Assembly (NCBI GenBank): GCA_000621905.1 | Contig: JHXB01000004.1 | Coordinates: 2,752-66,751, forward strand | DNA length: 64,000 nucleotides | Direction of reading: 5' to 3' | DNA from: Lachnospiraceae bacterium NC2004 | Lineage (GTDB): Bacteria; Bacillota; Clostridia; Lachnospirales; Lachnospiraceae | Part shown: in pieces, positions 1 through 9,054 of the stretch | How positions within the stretch are numbered: the first letter of the stretch is position 1 | Layout of the letters: every line of letters begins with the position of its first letter | Position numbers and translations under genes: made by a program | Notes under the pieces: generated by a model | The model's database searches: none | What the model saw: the letters and a program-made list of their open reading frames with translations, nothing else | Told to the model about the DNA's origin: nothing

Positions 1-185
1 GAGTAGCCAAGTCTGGCAGGGATAAACGCTGAAGGCATCTAAGCGTGAAGCCCCCTTCAAGATGAGATCTCCCATGACTATAAGTCAGTAAGACCCCTTG
101 AAGACTACAAGGTTGATAGGTGATAGGTGGAAGTGTGGTAACATATGGAGCTGAATCATACTAATAGGTCGAGGGCTTGTCTTAA
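1..185 (+). rRNA. 23S ribosomal RNA, 3' end (partial)
   Basis: The sequence reads as the conserved 3' terminal domain of bacterial 23S rRNA, ending in the typical ACTAATAGGTCGAGGGCTTG segment followed by CTTAA, which closes the terminal helix with the 5' end outside the window. The exact end is placed by analogy and may be off by several bases. The next gene is tRNA-Asn about 90 bases on; no 5S rRNA follows. Confidence 0.96.
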
Positions 186-278
186 TAAGATTTGAATCTT
201 GTGTCTTTAGTTGTTGACTATATGTAGTTTTGAAGATATAATCTTTATATCATAACTACCGCGATAAGCGGGAGATAA
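186..278 (+). other. 23S-tRNA spacer with imperfect hairpin, no 5S rRNA
   Basis: These 93 bases are too short for a 5S gene (about 117 nt) and show none of its conserved sequence. The stretch contains an imperfect hairpin (GTAGTT with AACTAC as outer arms, GATAT with ATATC as inner arms, roughly 220-260), which may be a processing stem for the primary transcript. Nothing else was recognised. Confidence 0.5.
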
Positions 279-351
279 TCCTCGATAGCTCAGTCGGTAG
301 AGCGCACGGCTGTTAACCGTGTTGTCGTAGGTTCGAGCCCTACTCGGGGAG
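279..351 (+). tRNA. tRNA-Asn (anticodon GTT)
   Basis: Cloverleaf folds by eye: acceptor arm TCCTCGA pairs with TCGGGGA (one G-U), the D arm has AGCTCAGTCGGTAGAGC, the anticodon loop CTGTTAACC exposes GTT, and the T arm has GGTTCGAGCCC. The discriminator is G at 351 and CCA is not encoded. It is co-transcribed with the upstream 23S rRNA and followed by a hairpin terminator. Confidence 0.96.
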
Positions 352-372
352 TTCAAAGCATTTTGCTTTTAT

Positions 373-402
373 AGTCGACGATGGAGTCGTCGACTTTTTT
401 CT
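373..402 (+). terminator. Rho-independent terminator after tRNA-Asn
   Basis: A perfect 9 bp stem AGTCGACGA / TCGTCGACT with a 5-base loop is followed by a run of T. It probably ends the rRNA-tRNA-Asn transcript, so the next tRNAs may have their own promoter or depend on read-through. Confidence 0.9.
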
Positions 403-409
403 TAAGTCG

Positions 410-481
410 GGCCCCATGGTCAAGCGGTTAAGACATCGCCCTTTCACGGCGGTAACACGGGTTCAAATCCCGTTGGGGTCA
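410..481 (+). tRNA. tRNA-Glu (anticodon TTC)
   Basis: Acceptor arm GGCCCCA pairs with TGGGGTC (one G-U), the anticodon loop CTTTCAC exposes TTC, and the T arm carries GGGTTCAAATCCC. Discriminator A at 481; CCA not encoded. Only four bases separate it from tRNA-Cys, so the two form one transcript. Confidence 0.95.
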
Positions 482-485
482 TTAT

Positions 486-556
486 GGCGCCTTAGCCAAG
501 TGGTAAGGCACGGGTCTGCAACACCCAGATCACCAGTTCAAATCTGGTAGGCGCCT
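486..556 (+). tRNA. tRNA-Cys (anticodon GCA)
   Basis: Acceptor arm GGCGCCT pairs with AGGCGCC, the anticodon loop CTGCAAC exposes GCA, and the T arm carries CCAGTTCAAATCTGG. The short D arm is typical of tRNA-Cys. Discriminator T at 556; CCA not encoded. Confidence 0.95.
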
Positions 557-566
557 TTTTAGGCAT

Positions 567-598
567 AATCTCGTAGGCGTTTGCTTACGAGATTTTTC
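567..598 (+). terminator. Rho-independent terminator after tRNA-Cys
   Basis: A 12 bp stem AATCTCGTAGGC / GCTTACGAGATT (one G-U) with a GTTT loop is followed by TTTT. It ends the tRNA-Glu/tRNA-Cys transcript. Confidence 0.9.
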
Positions 599-611
599 TA
601 TATGTATTAGT

Positions 612-636
612 AATTCACAATAAATAATTGTGAATT
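612..636. repeat. Perfect 10 bp inverted repeat upstream of LTA synthase gene
   Basis: AATTCACAAT and ATTGTGAATT flank a 5-base AAATA loop, just upstream of the predicted promoter of the next gene. It could be an operator or a weak terminator (CTTTT follows). No regulator is identified. Confidence 0.4.
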
Positions 637-650
637 CTTTTAAAGAAATA

Positions 651-679
651 TTGCACCATACTGCGTTTTGGTATAAAAT
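651..679 (+). promoter_or_regulatory. Putative sigma-A promoter for the LTA-synthase-like gene
   Basis: TTGCAC (-35) and TAAAAT (-10) are separated by 17 bases and lie 65 bases before the start codon at 745. The call rests on hexamer match and spacing only. Confidence 0.5.
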
Positions 680-744
680 CATTAAGGTGTTTTTTAGTTG
701 TATTTAGTGATAGTAAAGTATTTGAACTAAGGAGATATATATTT

Positions 745-3666
745 ATGTTAAAGAAAGTGTTTAAGGAGATCAAGAAGTTCGGAATTATCAGAATATTGAT
801 TATTGCAGCATTATTAGCGATTGCTGTATATACACAGCTTCCTGCTCAGCAGATTACAGAAGAGCAGAGTATGGAACCTGTTTCCAATGACGAGTTGACA
901 GCTCAGCTTACCGGTAACGAAGGTATAGCAAGACAGAGATTTGTTTACAATAAGAATGCTACCCTTAAAGCGGTTAATGTTAAGTTTAATCTTCAGGATA
1001 ATACTGTCAATACAGACAAGTTATACATTCAGGTCCTTAATAAAGATCAGTTTTTTTCTATAAAGAACGGATACACCAACCATGCCAACGAGGCATATAA
1101 GGAGAACACTACAGTTCTTAACGTCAAAGATATTAATCCGGATGGTTACACTCATATTGAGCTTAAGAAGCCAACATTTTGTATGAAGCGTAGAAGTTAT
1201 TATTTCTTCGTCTACGGTGAAGAGATTGCTGTAAGTATGGACGCTGAGTCTCGTAACCAGCAGGCAATCGGTAAGATCGCTCCAAAGATTGAGCTTGGAA
1301 CGGCTGTTAAGCCTAACAGAGTACTTTATGTCGGTGGTTCCCGTATGATTAGACAGGGACTCATGATGACCTATGAGTGCGAGTACGACAACTCCAACAA
1401 CATGCTTATCGTTTACGCAATGGTTATTTTCCTTGCAATAGCGGTCGTGCCTCCAAGGTGGTTCTATAAGGGCTTAGGAGACGCATTTGGATGGTCTTAT
1501 TTCATATTAAATCCTACGATAGCACTTTTGCTTAATTTCAAGCTTGCAGAGGCAATATTTAAGTACCAATACGTATATTTCTTTACGTGGTTGTTGCTGC
1601 TTGGAATACAGATGATTATATACGCTATTATCGGTAACAAGAATGCGGCAATGATTATAACGACTATATGTGCATTTATTCTTAACATAGTCAACACGCA
1701 GGTTGCAGTGTTTAAGGGTGAGCCTATTGCGCCTCAGGACGTATTATTCCTTGAGACGGCGGCTGATGTCAGTTCCCAGTATACGATTACGTGGTCGACT
1801 ATTCAGCAACGTAACCTGACGGTTATGGCGGTTTATGTTGTGTTCATGTTTATCGTGTTTACTCAGAATCACAAGGAGAGAGATGAGAGAAAGCGTCTTA
1901 AGAAGCTCGCTAAGAAGGCGACTAAAGAGGCTGAGAGTATCATTTCTGATGATAAGGATGCTGAGAGTACTGATGAAGCTAAAGATGCAGTTAAGGCAGC
2001 TGCTTTGGCAAATGACGACATTACTCCGGAAGTTAAGGAGATTGTCGAGGAATCTGAGACGGATGAATCTTCTGAAGAGCCTGAGGTTAAGAAGGCAGAG
2101 ACCGATGACAAACAGTCAGAAGATGAAGAAGAGACAGACAACAGAACATTATTAAAGAAGTTATACGATCACGTTGATGAGAAATCAGAGACGGTTCATA
2201 CATATAGAAAGTACAAGAAGTTACCTTTTAATTTGAGAAGGATTATTGAGAGAGGAACAATCGGTGTACTTGGATTTGTGATTTTGTTTATGCTTTATGC
2301 GACATCAATACTCGCAGATCACGGTATTCAGGTATTCCCATTTAACCGTAACTCAAGTACCATAAGAAATGGTATCGTACTTGAATTCTTTATGGATTTC
2401 CATTATTTGGGAATTGATAAGCCTAAGGATTACTCACTTAAGAATCTTAAGGCTGTAATTGAAAAAGATACAACTTCGCCTGAGTCACCTGATGTCAATC
2501 CAATGACAGGTGGCGAGGACCCTAACATTCTCGTAGTTATGAATGAGAGTTTGGCAGATTACACCACAATCAATGACGGTCGTAATGTATGGTTCGATGA
2601 AGACTACATGCCTAATATGCATGCTATGAACAGCAACGTAGTTAAGGGTAAATGTTATGTTTCAACATATGGTGGACAGACTGCTAATGCTGAGTTTGAG
2701 CAGATAACCGCCAACAGTTTGGCATTCTTCCCAACAGGTAGTGTTGCATTCCAGCAGTTTATGTCTATTGACAGAACAACATTTGGTTTGCCATTATATT
2801 TGCAGACTAAGGGATATAGAACTATGGCTATTCACCCGGCTGTTGCAACCAACTGGAATCGTGAAGAGGCTTATCCTAGCCTTAACTTCCAGAAGTTCCT
2901 TACACTTAAGGATTTCAAGGATCCTGAGATTATCAGATATGTAAGTGATAGAGAGACTTACAAGAAGGTTATTGAACAGTTCGAGAACAAGGATAAGGAC
3001 GAAAAATTATACATTCACTGTGTTACAATTCAGAACCATGGTGGATATACTAATGCAACTGATTGGGAGCATCCATTGCTTGCTATGAAGGGCGGTTACA
3101 GTAAGGCTAACGAGTACATTTCCAGTGTATATGTAGCCGATCAGGCTTACAAAGGTCTTATTGATTATTTTAAGGATTATGACGAGCCTACTATCATTCT
3201 TATGTTTGGTGACCATCAGCCTGCACTTGGTGGATTTGAGAATAAAGCTCTTGGAACCAAGTCGTTGCCTGAAGGCCAGGAGCCACCTCTTGAGATGATG
3301 CAGGAGAAGTACTGTACCAACTACATACTTTGGGCTAATTACGATATCAAGGACAATAAGCTTAACGAGACATCAAGTCTTAACTTCTTGTCTAACCTGC
3401 TTCTTGATAAGGCAGGAGTGCCTCTTTCAAGATATCAGCAGATTGTTTCTGAGGTTAACGATAAGGTACAGGCGATGAATGCATTTGGATATATGCTTAA
3501 GTCGGACGGTAAGTGGCATGAGTATTCAGAGAAGACCGAGGCATCAGATGTGCTTGATAAGTATCATATGGTAGAGTACGGATACTTCTCGGAGAAGGAT
3601 CAGGAATCAATTTCTAAGTTGTTTGAGCTTCCTCTTAAGGATGACAATGCAGATACCGGAGAATAA
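745..3666 (+). CDS. LTA synthase-like sulfatase-fold membrane protein
   Basis: A 973-residue member of the LtaS / phosphoglycerol transferase family, which polymerises glycerol-phosphate onto glycolipid outside the membrane. An N-terminal membrane segment (about 14-32) is followed by an extracytoplasmic stretch, several membrane helices (about 225-375), a long acidic-lysine charged linker (about 375-475), another helix (about 505-525) and the catalytic sulfatase fold from about 590. Visible catalytic motifs are NESLADYT (metal-binding Glu), YGGQTANAEFE (with the likely nucleophile Thr) and MFGDHQP (metal-binding Asp-His). The start is set by GGAGATATATATTT before ATG. It is longer than ordinary LtaS (about 650 residues) because of the N-terminal domain and linker. 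The exact polymer substrate cannot be told from sequence. Confidence 0.88.
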   Translation: MLKKVFKEIKKFGIIRILIIAALLAIAVYTQLPAQQITEEQSMEPVSNDELTAQLTGNEGIARQRFVYNKNATLKAVNVKFNLQDNTVNTDKLYIQVLNKDQFFSIKNGYTNHANEAYKENTTVLNVKDINPDGYTHIELKKPTFCMKRRSYYFFVYGEEIAVSMDAESRNQQAIGKIAPKIELGTAVKPNRVLYVGGSRMIRQGLMMTYECEYDNSNNMLIVYAMVIFLAIAVVPPRWFYKGLGDAFGWSYFILNPTIALLLNFKLAEAIFKYQYVYFFTWLLLLGIQMIIYAIIGNKNAAMIITTICAFILNIVNTQVAVFKGEPIAPQDVLFLETAADVSSQYTITWSTIQQRNLTVMAVYVVFMFIVFTQNHKERDERKRLKKLAKKATKEAESIISDDKDAESTDEAKDAVKAAALANDDITPEVKEIVEESETDESSEEPEVKKAETDDKQSEDEEETDNRTLLKKLYDHVDEKSETVHTYRKYKKLPFNLRRIIERGTIGVLGFVILFMLYATSILADHGIQVFPFNRNSSTIRNGIVLEFFMDFHYLGIDKPKDYSLKNLKAVIEKDTTSPESPDVNPMTGGEDPNILVVMNESLADYTTINDGRNVWFDEDYMPNMHAMNSNVVKGKCYVSTYGGQTANAEFEQITANSLAFFPTGSVAFQQFMSIDRTTFGLPLYLQTKGYRTMAIHPAVATNWNREEAYPSLNFQKFLTLKDFKDPEIIRYVSDRETYKKVIEQFENKDKDEKLYIHCVTIQNHGGYTNATDWEHPLLAMKGGYSKANEYISSVYVADQAYKGLIDYFKDYDEPTIILMFGDHQPALGGFENKALGTKSLPEGQEPPLEMMQEKYCTNYILWANYDIKDNKLNETSSLNFLSNLLLDKAGVPLSRYQQIVSEVNDKVQAMNAFGYMLKSDGKWHEYSEKTEASDVLDKYHMVEYGYFSEKDQESISKLFELPLKDDNADTGE

Positions 3667-3676
3667 TAAGAATAAT

Positions 3677-3704
3677 ACGCGTCGATAGGTGACTATCGGC
3701 GCGT
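3677..3704 (+). terminator. Strong intergenic hairpin after LTA-synthase-like gene
   Basis: Arms ACGCGTCGATAG and CTATCGGCGCGT pair over 12 bp with one wobble and a 4-base loop. There is no T-run, so it may stabilise or process mRNA rather than terminate it. The next gene begins 24 bases downstream. Confidence 0.45.
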
Positions 3705-3727
3705 TACTGTAATAGTGAGGTTTTAAT

Positions 3728-3907
3728 ATGAAATTTGAAGTAGGTCAGGTAATCAAGATGAAGAAGGCGCATCCTTGTGGTGCAAATGAATGGGAGATTA
3801 CAAGAGTCGGTGCGGATTTTAAGTTGGTTTGCAGGGGGTGTGGTCGAGAGGTTATGCTTCCAAGAACCGCGGTTGAGAGAGGGTATAGGGGCGACATCAA
3901 TAATTAA
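3728..3907 (+). CDS. DUF951 family small protein
   Basis: A 59-residue protein beginning MKFEVGQVIKMKKAHPCG with a later CRGCGR motif. This spacing of KKxHPCG, W-E-I-x-R and CxxC matches the DUF951 family of small Firmicute proteins, whose function is unknown; the Cys pattern suggests metal binding. The ATG at 3728 follows GTGAGG. It is probably read through from the gene upstream. The family call rests on recognising the motif pattern and was not searched. Confidence 0.8.
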   Translation: MKFEVGQVIKMKKAHPCGANEWEITRVGADFKLVCRGCGREVMLPRTAVERGYRGDINN

Positions 3908-3940
3908 CTGAAATCTCACATGGTAAGGATATAATTGACA

Positions 3941-3977
3941 TAAGTGCTCAATGGGGACTGTCCCCATTGAGCACTTA
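3941..3977. repeat. REP-like palindrome copy 1 (short form, perfect)
   Basis: A 37 bp perfect odd palindrome with 18 bp arms (TAAGTGCTCAATGGGGAC and its complement) around a single T. It shares the CAATGGGGAC core with seven other copies in the window. It sits 27 bases before the GH25 start codon, the only copy placed directly upstream of a gene. Confidence 0.9.
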
Positions 3978-4004
3978 CGAGAAAATATAGAAAAGGGGAA
4001 TAAT

Positions 4005-6965
4005 ATGACGAACATTATCAAGCGAATCACTGCGGTAGCGCTTTCATTTGCAGTGGTAACGGGAACTTTATATAACAGTAATCTATCGGGGGCAGTAAGC
4101 GCATCAATCGATCCTATGGCGGGAATGTCTAAGAAGGAGCTTCAATATCTGGATCAGGACCCATATCTCTTCCGTTTGGCTAATGAATACGGTGACGGCA
4201 ACATAGGTTACACTTCTGACGGAAGTGCTGTAAACCTCATGGAATTTGCTGAGGGAACAGGTGCAATCGACGAGGATGTTATTGACACACTGGATTCTTA
4301 CGGTGTTGATGACGAGGATGTATTGCCAGAAGATGTGAATGATGAGGCTGAAATCAGAGAAGAGTCAGGTCTTATTGTGCCTGATGAAGTGAGGACTTCA
4401 ACATTTGCAGCAACAACGGGAACTGTAAGGAGCCCGTTTACTTCGAGTACATATAAGCACAATCCGAGATATAAGGGATTTGCGGTTGCCAACGGTATTG
4501 ATGTATCTGAGTGGCAGCACAATATCAATTGGTCGAAAGCTAAGAAAGCGGGAGTGGAATTCGCTATTATTCGTGTGGGATACAGAGCGGGTGGTACTGG
4601 TAAGCTTTACAATGATCCTTATTACAAGAAGAACATATCAGGCGCATTAAGGGCCGGAATTAAGGTCGGTGTTTATGTATTCTCCCAGGCTATTTCGAAG
4701 GCTGAGGGTGCAGCTGAGGCGAGATTTTTGATTAACCGCGTTGGAAGATATAACATTACACTTCCTCTTGTACTTGACTACGAGTTCTTAGGAGGTACTT
4801 CAGGTCGTCTTTACAAAGCTCATCTAAGTAAGAGAAGAGCGACAGATGTCTGTCTTTCATTCTGTAAAACGGTAGAGAATGCAGGTTACACCGCAATGGT
4901 TTACGCTAACGGAAGTATGCTTTCATGCAACCTTTACGGTTCTGAGATTTCGAATAAATACATGGTTTGGCTTGCGAACTTTGGTAAGAACAACGGACAT
5001 GACAGTAACTTTGCAACGTCGTATAAGGGTATGTACAGCTTTTGGCAGTATACAAGTACAGGTCATGTCGGCGGTATTTCAGGAAATGTAGACTGTAACT
5101 TCTGGTATCTTAACAGTGTTGCTAAGTCAGATTCCGAATCAAGTTCATCTAAGTCCAAGACTTCAGAAAAAGAGAAAGAGAAGAAGCGTGCTGCAGCGGT
5201 TGCAACAGGCATCTCAATTACCGATGATTATAAGACTATGAAGACCGGCACAAGTCAGGTGCTTTATTACGCGCTTTCTCCAACAGGTATTGTAGATACG
5301 GTTACATGGACATCGAGCAGAAATAATGTTGCCTACGTCAAGAATGGCTCGGTTATTGCTGTTTCAGGTGGTGAGGCAATTATTACAGGAACAACAAGTT
5401 CGGGCGCATCTGATACAATTAAGATTATAGTTAGTGAGAATCTTTCGGAATATAGCATAGTGGGCGCATCTTCACAGACATTTACAGGCGGTGCTGTCAA
5501 GCCTACTGTAAAAGTTAGATCCTCATCTAAACTTGCATCGACAGGTAAGACTAAGAAGAAGATTGGAATGTTAAATATGCCTGATAGCAATTTGGGTGTG
5601 GTTGTTAAGACAGTACCTAAGAGCAAGAAACTTACGATATATGCGACTTCAGGTTCTTATTATTCATGTTCATATAAGACATCAAGTAAGACTTATTACG
5701 GATATATTTTAAAGAGTAAGGTAAGTGCTTCAACAGATTACAAGACGCTTCTTTCGGGACGCGATTATGATATTAAGTACAGTAACAACGAGGCGGCAGG
5801 TACTGCGCTAGTTGAGGCTGTAGCGGCAGACAATAGCATTTACAGTGGAACGACATCTAATACATTTAGCATTAGTAAGGTTAATATTGGAGATGTAATA
5901 GCGCTTGGAATCAACGATCAGGCTAATCCTACTCCTGATGTAAGACTTATCTACATGGGCAAGACCCTTGTTAAAGATACGGATTATACAGTATCCTACG
6001 GCGCCGGAACAGTTACGATTACAGGTATGGGTAACTTCTCCGGAACAAGAAACCTTACCTATAATGCGGTTAATCCGGCAATCAGTATTGCACAGATTGA
6101 GGATCAGACATACACAGGTTCAGCAATTACTCCTGTAATTAAAGACCAGTCGGGCAATGTTCTTGATGCAAATGCAGGCTACACGCTTACATTTGCCGAC
6201 AATGTCAATATCGGATCTGCAAGCGTTACGGTTACTGATGGAAGCGGTGCGAGTGCTAAGGTTTATTATGCGATTCTTCCTAAGAAGATAGACAGTGCAA
6301 GTATTGTGGTTTCAGGAGATGCAGGACTTTCTTATAATCAGGTGGCATACGAGCCTGAGGTTACGGTAAGCGATGCAGGACGCACATTAGTTAAGGATGT
6401 TGATTATAAAGTTAGTTATGAAGATAACACCCTTTCCGGAACTGGTAAGATTATTATCAGCGGAATTGGTTTATATAGTGGAGAGGTTGTTAAGGAATTT
6501 GCCATTGGAACAAGAAGTCTTAATCTTGTTAACATAGCTGATATTGCAACACAAGCATATAAAGGCGGAAGTCAGATTAAGCCGTCTATCAATATGACGG
6601 ATTCGGGGACAGCACTTCTTCGTGATTCGGACTATGAGGTGACTTACTCTAATAACACTGAGCGTGGTACAGCTACTGCAGTTATTAAGGGAATCGGTAA
6701 TTATGAGGGTGAGATAACCAAGACATTTACGATTGGTAAGAAGACTATATCTTCATGTAAGATTCTTAAGATTACCAATAAGAAGAAGACAGGTAAGAAG
6801 ATTAAGCCATCGGTTACAATTACCAACAACGGTAACAAGCTGGTAGAAGGAACGGACTACACCCTTTCTTACGGTAAGAACAAGAAGAAGGGTAAAGGTC
6901 TTGTTAAGATTAAGGGTAAGGGTAATTACAGCGGAACTAAGAAGGTTTACTTTAGAATTGTATAG
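4005..6965 (+). CDS. Secreted GH25 muramidase with Ig-like repeats
   Basis: A 986-residue exported protein with signal peptide (residues 1-33, after the SGAVSA cleavage region). A GH25 1,4-beta-N-acetylmuramidase domain spans about 160-385: the NGIDVSEWQ strand and the LDYEF strand carry the acidic catalytic residues, and SFWQYTSTG closes the barrel. A charged Ser/Lys linker, a BIg2-type domain (about 405-480) and five or six Ig-like repeats follow, each with a D-Y-x-V-S-Y...G-x-Y-S-G pattern; the last is very Lys-rich and may bind the wall. ATG 4005 is chosen because AAAAGGGGAA precedes it by a good spacing and a signal peptide starts there; an upstream in-frame ATG at 3951 lies inside the palindrome. 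The response-regulator gene starts 12 bases later, suggesting co-transcription and a wall-remodelling role. Confidence 0.92.
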   Translation: MTNIIKRITAVALSFAVVTGTLYNSNLSGAVSASIDPMAGMSKKELQYLDQDPYLFRLANEYGDGNIGYTSDGSAVNLMEFAEGTGAIDEDVIDTLDSYGVDDEDVLPEDVNDEAEIREESGLIVPDEVRTSTFAATTGTVRSPFTSSTYKHNPRYKGFAVANGIDVSEWQHNINWSKAKKAGVEFAIIRVGYRAGGTGKLYNDPYYKKNISGALRAGIKVGVYVFSQAISKAEGAAEARFLINRVGRYNITLPLVLDYEFLGGTSGRLYKAHLSKRRATDVCLSFCKTVENAGYTAMVYANGSMLSCNLYGSEISNKYMVWLANFGKNNGHDSNFATSYKGMYSFWQYTSTGHVGGISGNVDCNFWYLNSVAKSDSESSSSKSKTSEKEKEKKRAAAVATGISITDDYKTMKTGTSQVLYYALSPTGIVDTVTWTSSRNNVAYVKNGSVIAVSGGEAIITGTTSSGASDTIKIIVSENLSEYSIVGASSQTFTGGAVKPTVKVRSSSKLASTGKTKKKIGMLNMPDSNLGVVVKTVPKSKKLTIYATSGSYYSCSYKTSSKTYYGYILKSKVSASTDYKTLLSGRDYDIKYSNNEAAGTALVEAVAADNSIYSGTTSNTFSISKVNIGDVIALGINDQANPTPDVRLIYMGKTLVKDTDYTVSYGAGTVTITGMGNFSGTRNLTYNAVNPAISIAQIEDQTYTGSAITPVIKDQSGNVLDANAGYTLTFADNVNIGSASVTVTDGSGASAKVYYAILPKKIDSASIVVSGDAGLSYNQVAYEPEVTVSDAGRTLVKDVDYKVSYEDNTLSGTGKIIISGIGLYSGEVVKEFAIGTRSLNLVNIADIATQAYKGGSQIKPSINMTDSGTALLRDSDYEVTYSNNTERGTATAVIKGIGNYEGEITKTFTIGKKTISSCKILKITNKKKTGKKIKPSVTITNNGNKLVEGTDYTLSYGKNKKKGKGLVKIKGKGNYSGTKKVYFRIV

Positions 6966-6977
6966 TGTGGGAGGAAT

Positions 6978-7727
6978 TTGATTCAGATGGATGAAGTCAA
7001 GGTATTGATTATAGACGATGATGAGTTGATAGCGCAGTCAACAACCGAATATTTCAATATGTTTGATGTTAAGAGTGAGTATGTGACGGATTATGATTCT
7101 GCGGTTAGTTATCTTGAAACGCATATGGTTTCGCTGCTTCTTCTTGATATAAATTTAGGAGATAAGTCCGGGTTTGATCTCTGTAAGAAGGTTCGCGAGA
7201 ATTATGACATGCCTATACTCTTTATAAGTGCCAGAACGAGCGATGACGACGTTCTTATAGCACTTAATATCGGTGGTGATGATTATATCAAGAAACCATT
7301 TACCTTGAATATCCTCTTGGCCAAGGTTAAGGCAATACTTTTAAGATATGAGAAGGCCAAGGCAGCTTTGGCAAATGATAACGAGTCTGCTACGATTACT
7401 AAAGATGAAAGTAAGTCAACCACTAAGATTAAACTGACGGAGGATATTGTTCTTGATACCGGAATTCATAAGCTTAAGAATGGCGATGCACAGATAGACC
7501 TTAAGGCTATGGAATACAAGCTTTTGAAGTACCTTGTTGACAATGTCGGAAGGGTTGTTACCAAGGATGAGCTCCTAAAAGAAGTGTGGAATGATGAGTT
7601 TATCGGAGAGGGAACTTTAGCGGTACATGTAAGACATTTAAGAGAGAAAATAGAGGAAGATCCTAAGCATCCTGAACTCATAAAGACCATATGGGGAGTT
7701 GGGTATTTGCTGGAGCAGTATTTATAG
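6978..7727 (+). CDS. OmpR-family response regulator (module 1)
   Basis: About 249 residues: a receiver domain (VLIIDDDE acidic pocket, phospho-acceptor Asp in LLLLDINLGD near residue 57, SARTSDDD and YIKKPF for Thr/Ser and Lys roles), a charged linker of about 30 residues, and a C-terminal winged helix (DLKAMEYKLLKYL ... GTLAVHVRHLREKIE ... IWGVGYL). GGGAGG at 6969-6974 lies 3 bases from a TTG at 6978 and 12 from an ATG at 6987, so the start is uncertain by three codons. Its gene is followed 19 bases later by the cognate kinase. By position it probably binds the 11 bp repeated boxes in front of the ABC gene at 9162. Confidence 0.93.
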   Translation: MIQMDEVKVLIIDDDELIAQSTTEYFNMFDVKSEYVTDYDSAVSYLETHMVSLLLLDINLGDKSGFDLCKKVRENYDMPILFISARTSDDDVLIALNIGGDDYIKKPFTLNILLAKVKAILLRYEKAKAALANDNESATITKDESKSTTKIKLTEDIVLDTGIHKLKNGDAQIDLKAMEYKLLKYLVDNVGRVVTKDELLKEVWNDEFIGEGTLAVHVRHLREKIEEDPKHPELIKTIWGVGYLLEQYL

Positions 7728-7746
7728 ATACGGAGACGAGGGTATT

Positions 7747-9051
7747 GTGAAGAATTATAAGAATATGGTAATTACTCTTGGCATTTTATATATTCTGGCT
7801 GTTGTTATATTTGCTGTTGTTGCCGGTCAGAGTGACAAAGGTAGAGAATCGAGAATGTCGGATGTTGTTAAGCTTAATGATATCGTCTATGACGCAGAAG
7901 GCTGTTTAGATAGCTTAGACAATCTTGATAATAACAACTACAAGACTAAATTCATAATAACAGATACAGAAGGTAACATACTCTATAGATCACATTCCAA
8001 CAATACAGACAGTGACAAAATGTCTGTAGAGACAGCTATCAAAAAAGGTTATCTATATAGACCGATTACTGTAAATGATAGAGTTAAGGGGTACGCGATA
8101 ATAACCAGGAATAATTACGATCAGTATAACAATATAGTTAGGCGAATAATTATAGGACTATCAGTAGTCGGTGTGATTCTGATTATCTGTGCGATTACAT
8201 ATGGAATGTATGTCAACAAGAGGATATACACGCCGTTTAAGAACATGAAAGACTTTGCGGGAAGCGTAGCTCAGGGTAATCTTGATACGCCGCTTGCCAT
8301 GGATGAAGATAACATGTTTGGAGCATTTACGGAAAGCTTCGATATAATGAGGGAAGAGCTTAAGTCTTCAAAGCTAAGAGAGATAGCTCTATTAAAGAGG
8401 GAAAGAGAGCTTGTGGCATCGTTAAGTCACGATCTTAAGACGCCGATTACAGGTATAAAGCTGACCTGCGAACTACTTGATGCGAAATTTAAGGCTACCA
8501 ATGAATCTTCTGATATAGTAGAAAAAGTCGATAATATCTACAAAAAAGCCGATCAGATAGATGTGCTTGTAAGCGATCTTTTCTCTTCTACATTAGACGA
8601 TCTCGGAGAATTCAAAGTTAATCCAACTGATGAGAATTCTGATGTGTTATCTGATATCGTTAATAAATATGATGATAAAGGCCTTGCTTCATCCAATGAA
8701 GTACCTGAAGCTATAATTCATATAGATGTCAAATGTATGAGTCAGGTAGTCGGCAATATCATTTCCAACTCATATAAGTATGCTAAGACTCCGATAGAGG
8801 TTACGTACAGGTTAGTGGAAGATTATATAGAGATGTCGATTAAGGATAGTGGTCCCGGCATTCCTGATAATGAATTAAATCTCGTTACCAATAAGTTCTA
8901 TCGAGGCAAGGAATGGGAGGACAGCAAGGAAGAAGGCAGCGGCCTTGGCTTATATATATCTAAGACTCTTATGGAGAAGATGGATGGTGAGTTAATACTT
9001 GAAAGTGAAGGGGACGGACTTAAGGTTATTCTTATGATTCCACTCAGTTAA
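7747..9051 (+). CDS. Sensor histidine kinase (module 1)
   Basis: A 434-residue membrane kinase: TM1 at about 6-26, an extracytoplasmic domain of about 100 residues, TM2 at about 131-155, HAMP, then HisKA with ASLSHDLKTPITG (phospho-accepting His about 228) and an ATPase domain with NIISNSYKYA (N box), GPGIP and GSGLGLYISK (G boxes). Start: the GTG at 7747 is preceded by GAGACGAGGG and is followed at once by TM1; upstream in-frame starts overlap the regulator gene. The stimulus is unknown. The neighbouring ABC pair and hydrolase suggest sensing of envelope damage or an antimicrobial peptide, which is an inference from context. Confidence 0.92.
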   Translation: MKNYKNMVITLGILYILAVVIFAVVAGQSDKGRESRMSDVVKLNDIVYDAEGCLDSLDNLDNNNYKTKFIITDTEGNILYRSHSNNTDSDKMSVETAIKKGYLYRPITVNDRVKGYAIITRNNYDQYNNIVRRIIIGLSVVGVILIICAITYGMYVNKRIYTPFKNMKDFAGSVAQGNLDTPLAMDEDNMFGAFTESFDIMREELKSSKLREIALLKRERELVASLSHDLKTPITGIKLTCELLDAKFKATNESSDIVEKVDNIYKKADQIDVLVSDLFSSTLDDLGEFKVNPTDENSDVLSDIVNKYDDKGLASSNEVPEAIIHIDVKCMSQVVGNIISNSYKYAKTPIEVTYRLVEDYIEMSIKDSGPGIPDNELNLVTNKFYRGKEWEDSKEEGSGLGLYISKTLMEKMDGELILESEGDGLKVILMIPLS

Positions 9052-9054
9052 GAA

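Noticed and set aside
1835-2155. Open frames on both strands inside the charged linker of the LTA-synthase-like gene
   Set aside because: They are out-of-frame shadows of a Glu/Lys/Asp repeat-rich stretch; no ribosome site and low-complexity composition.
3951-4004. Extended N-terminus for the GH25 protein starting at ATG 3951
   Set aside because: The extra codons come from the REP-like palindrome and the real signal peptide begins at 4005 after a good ribosome site.
6978-6986. Certain choice between TTG 6978 and ATG 6987 for the first response regulator
   Set aside because: The ribosome site spacing is awkward for both, so I report the range but not a firm decision.
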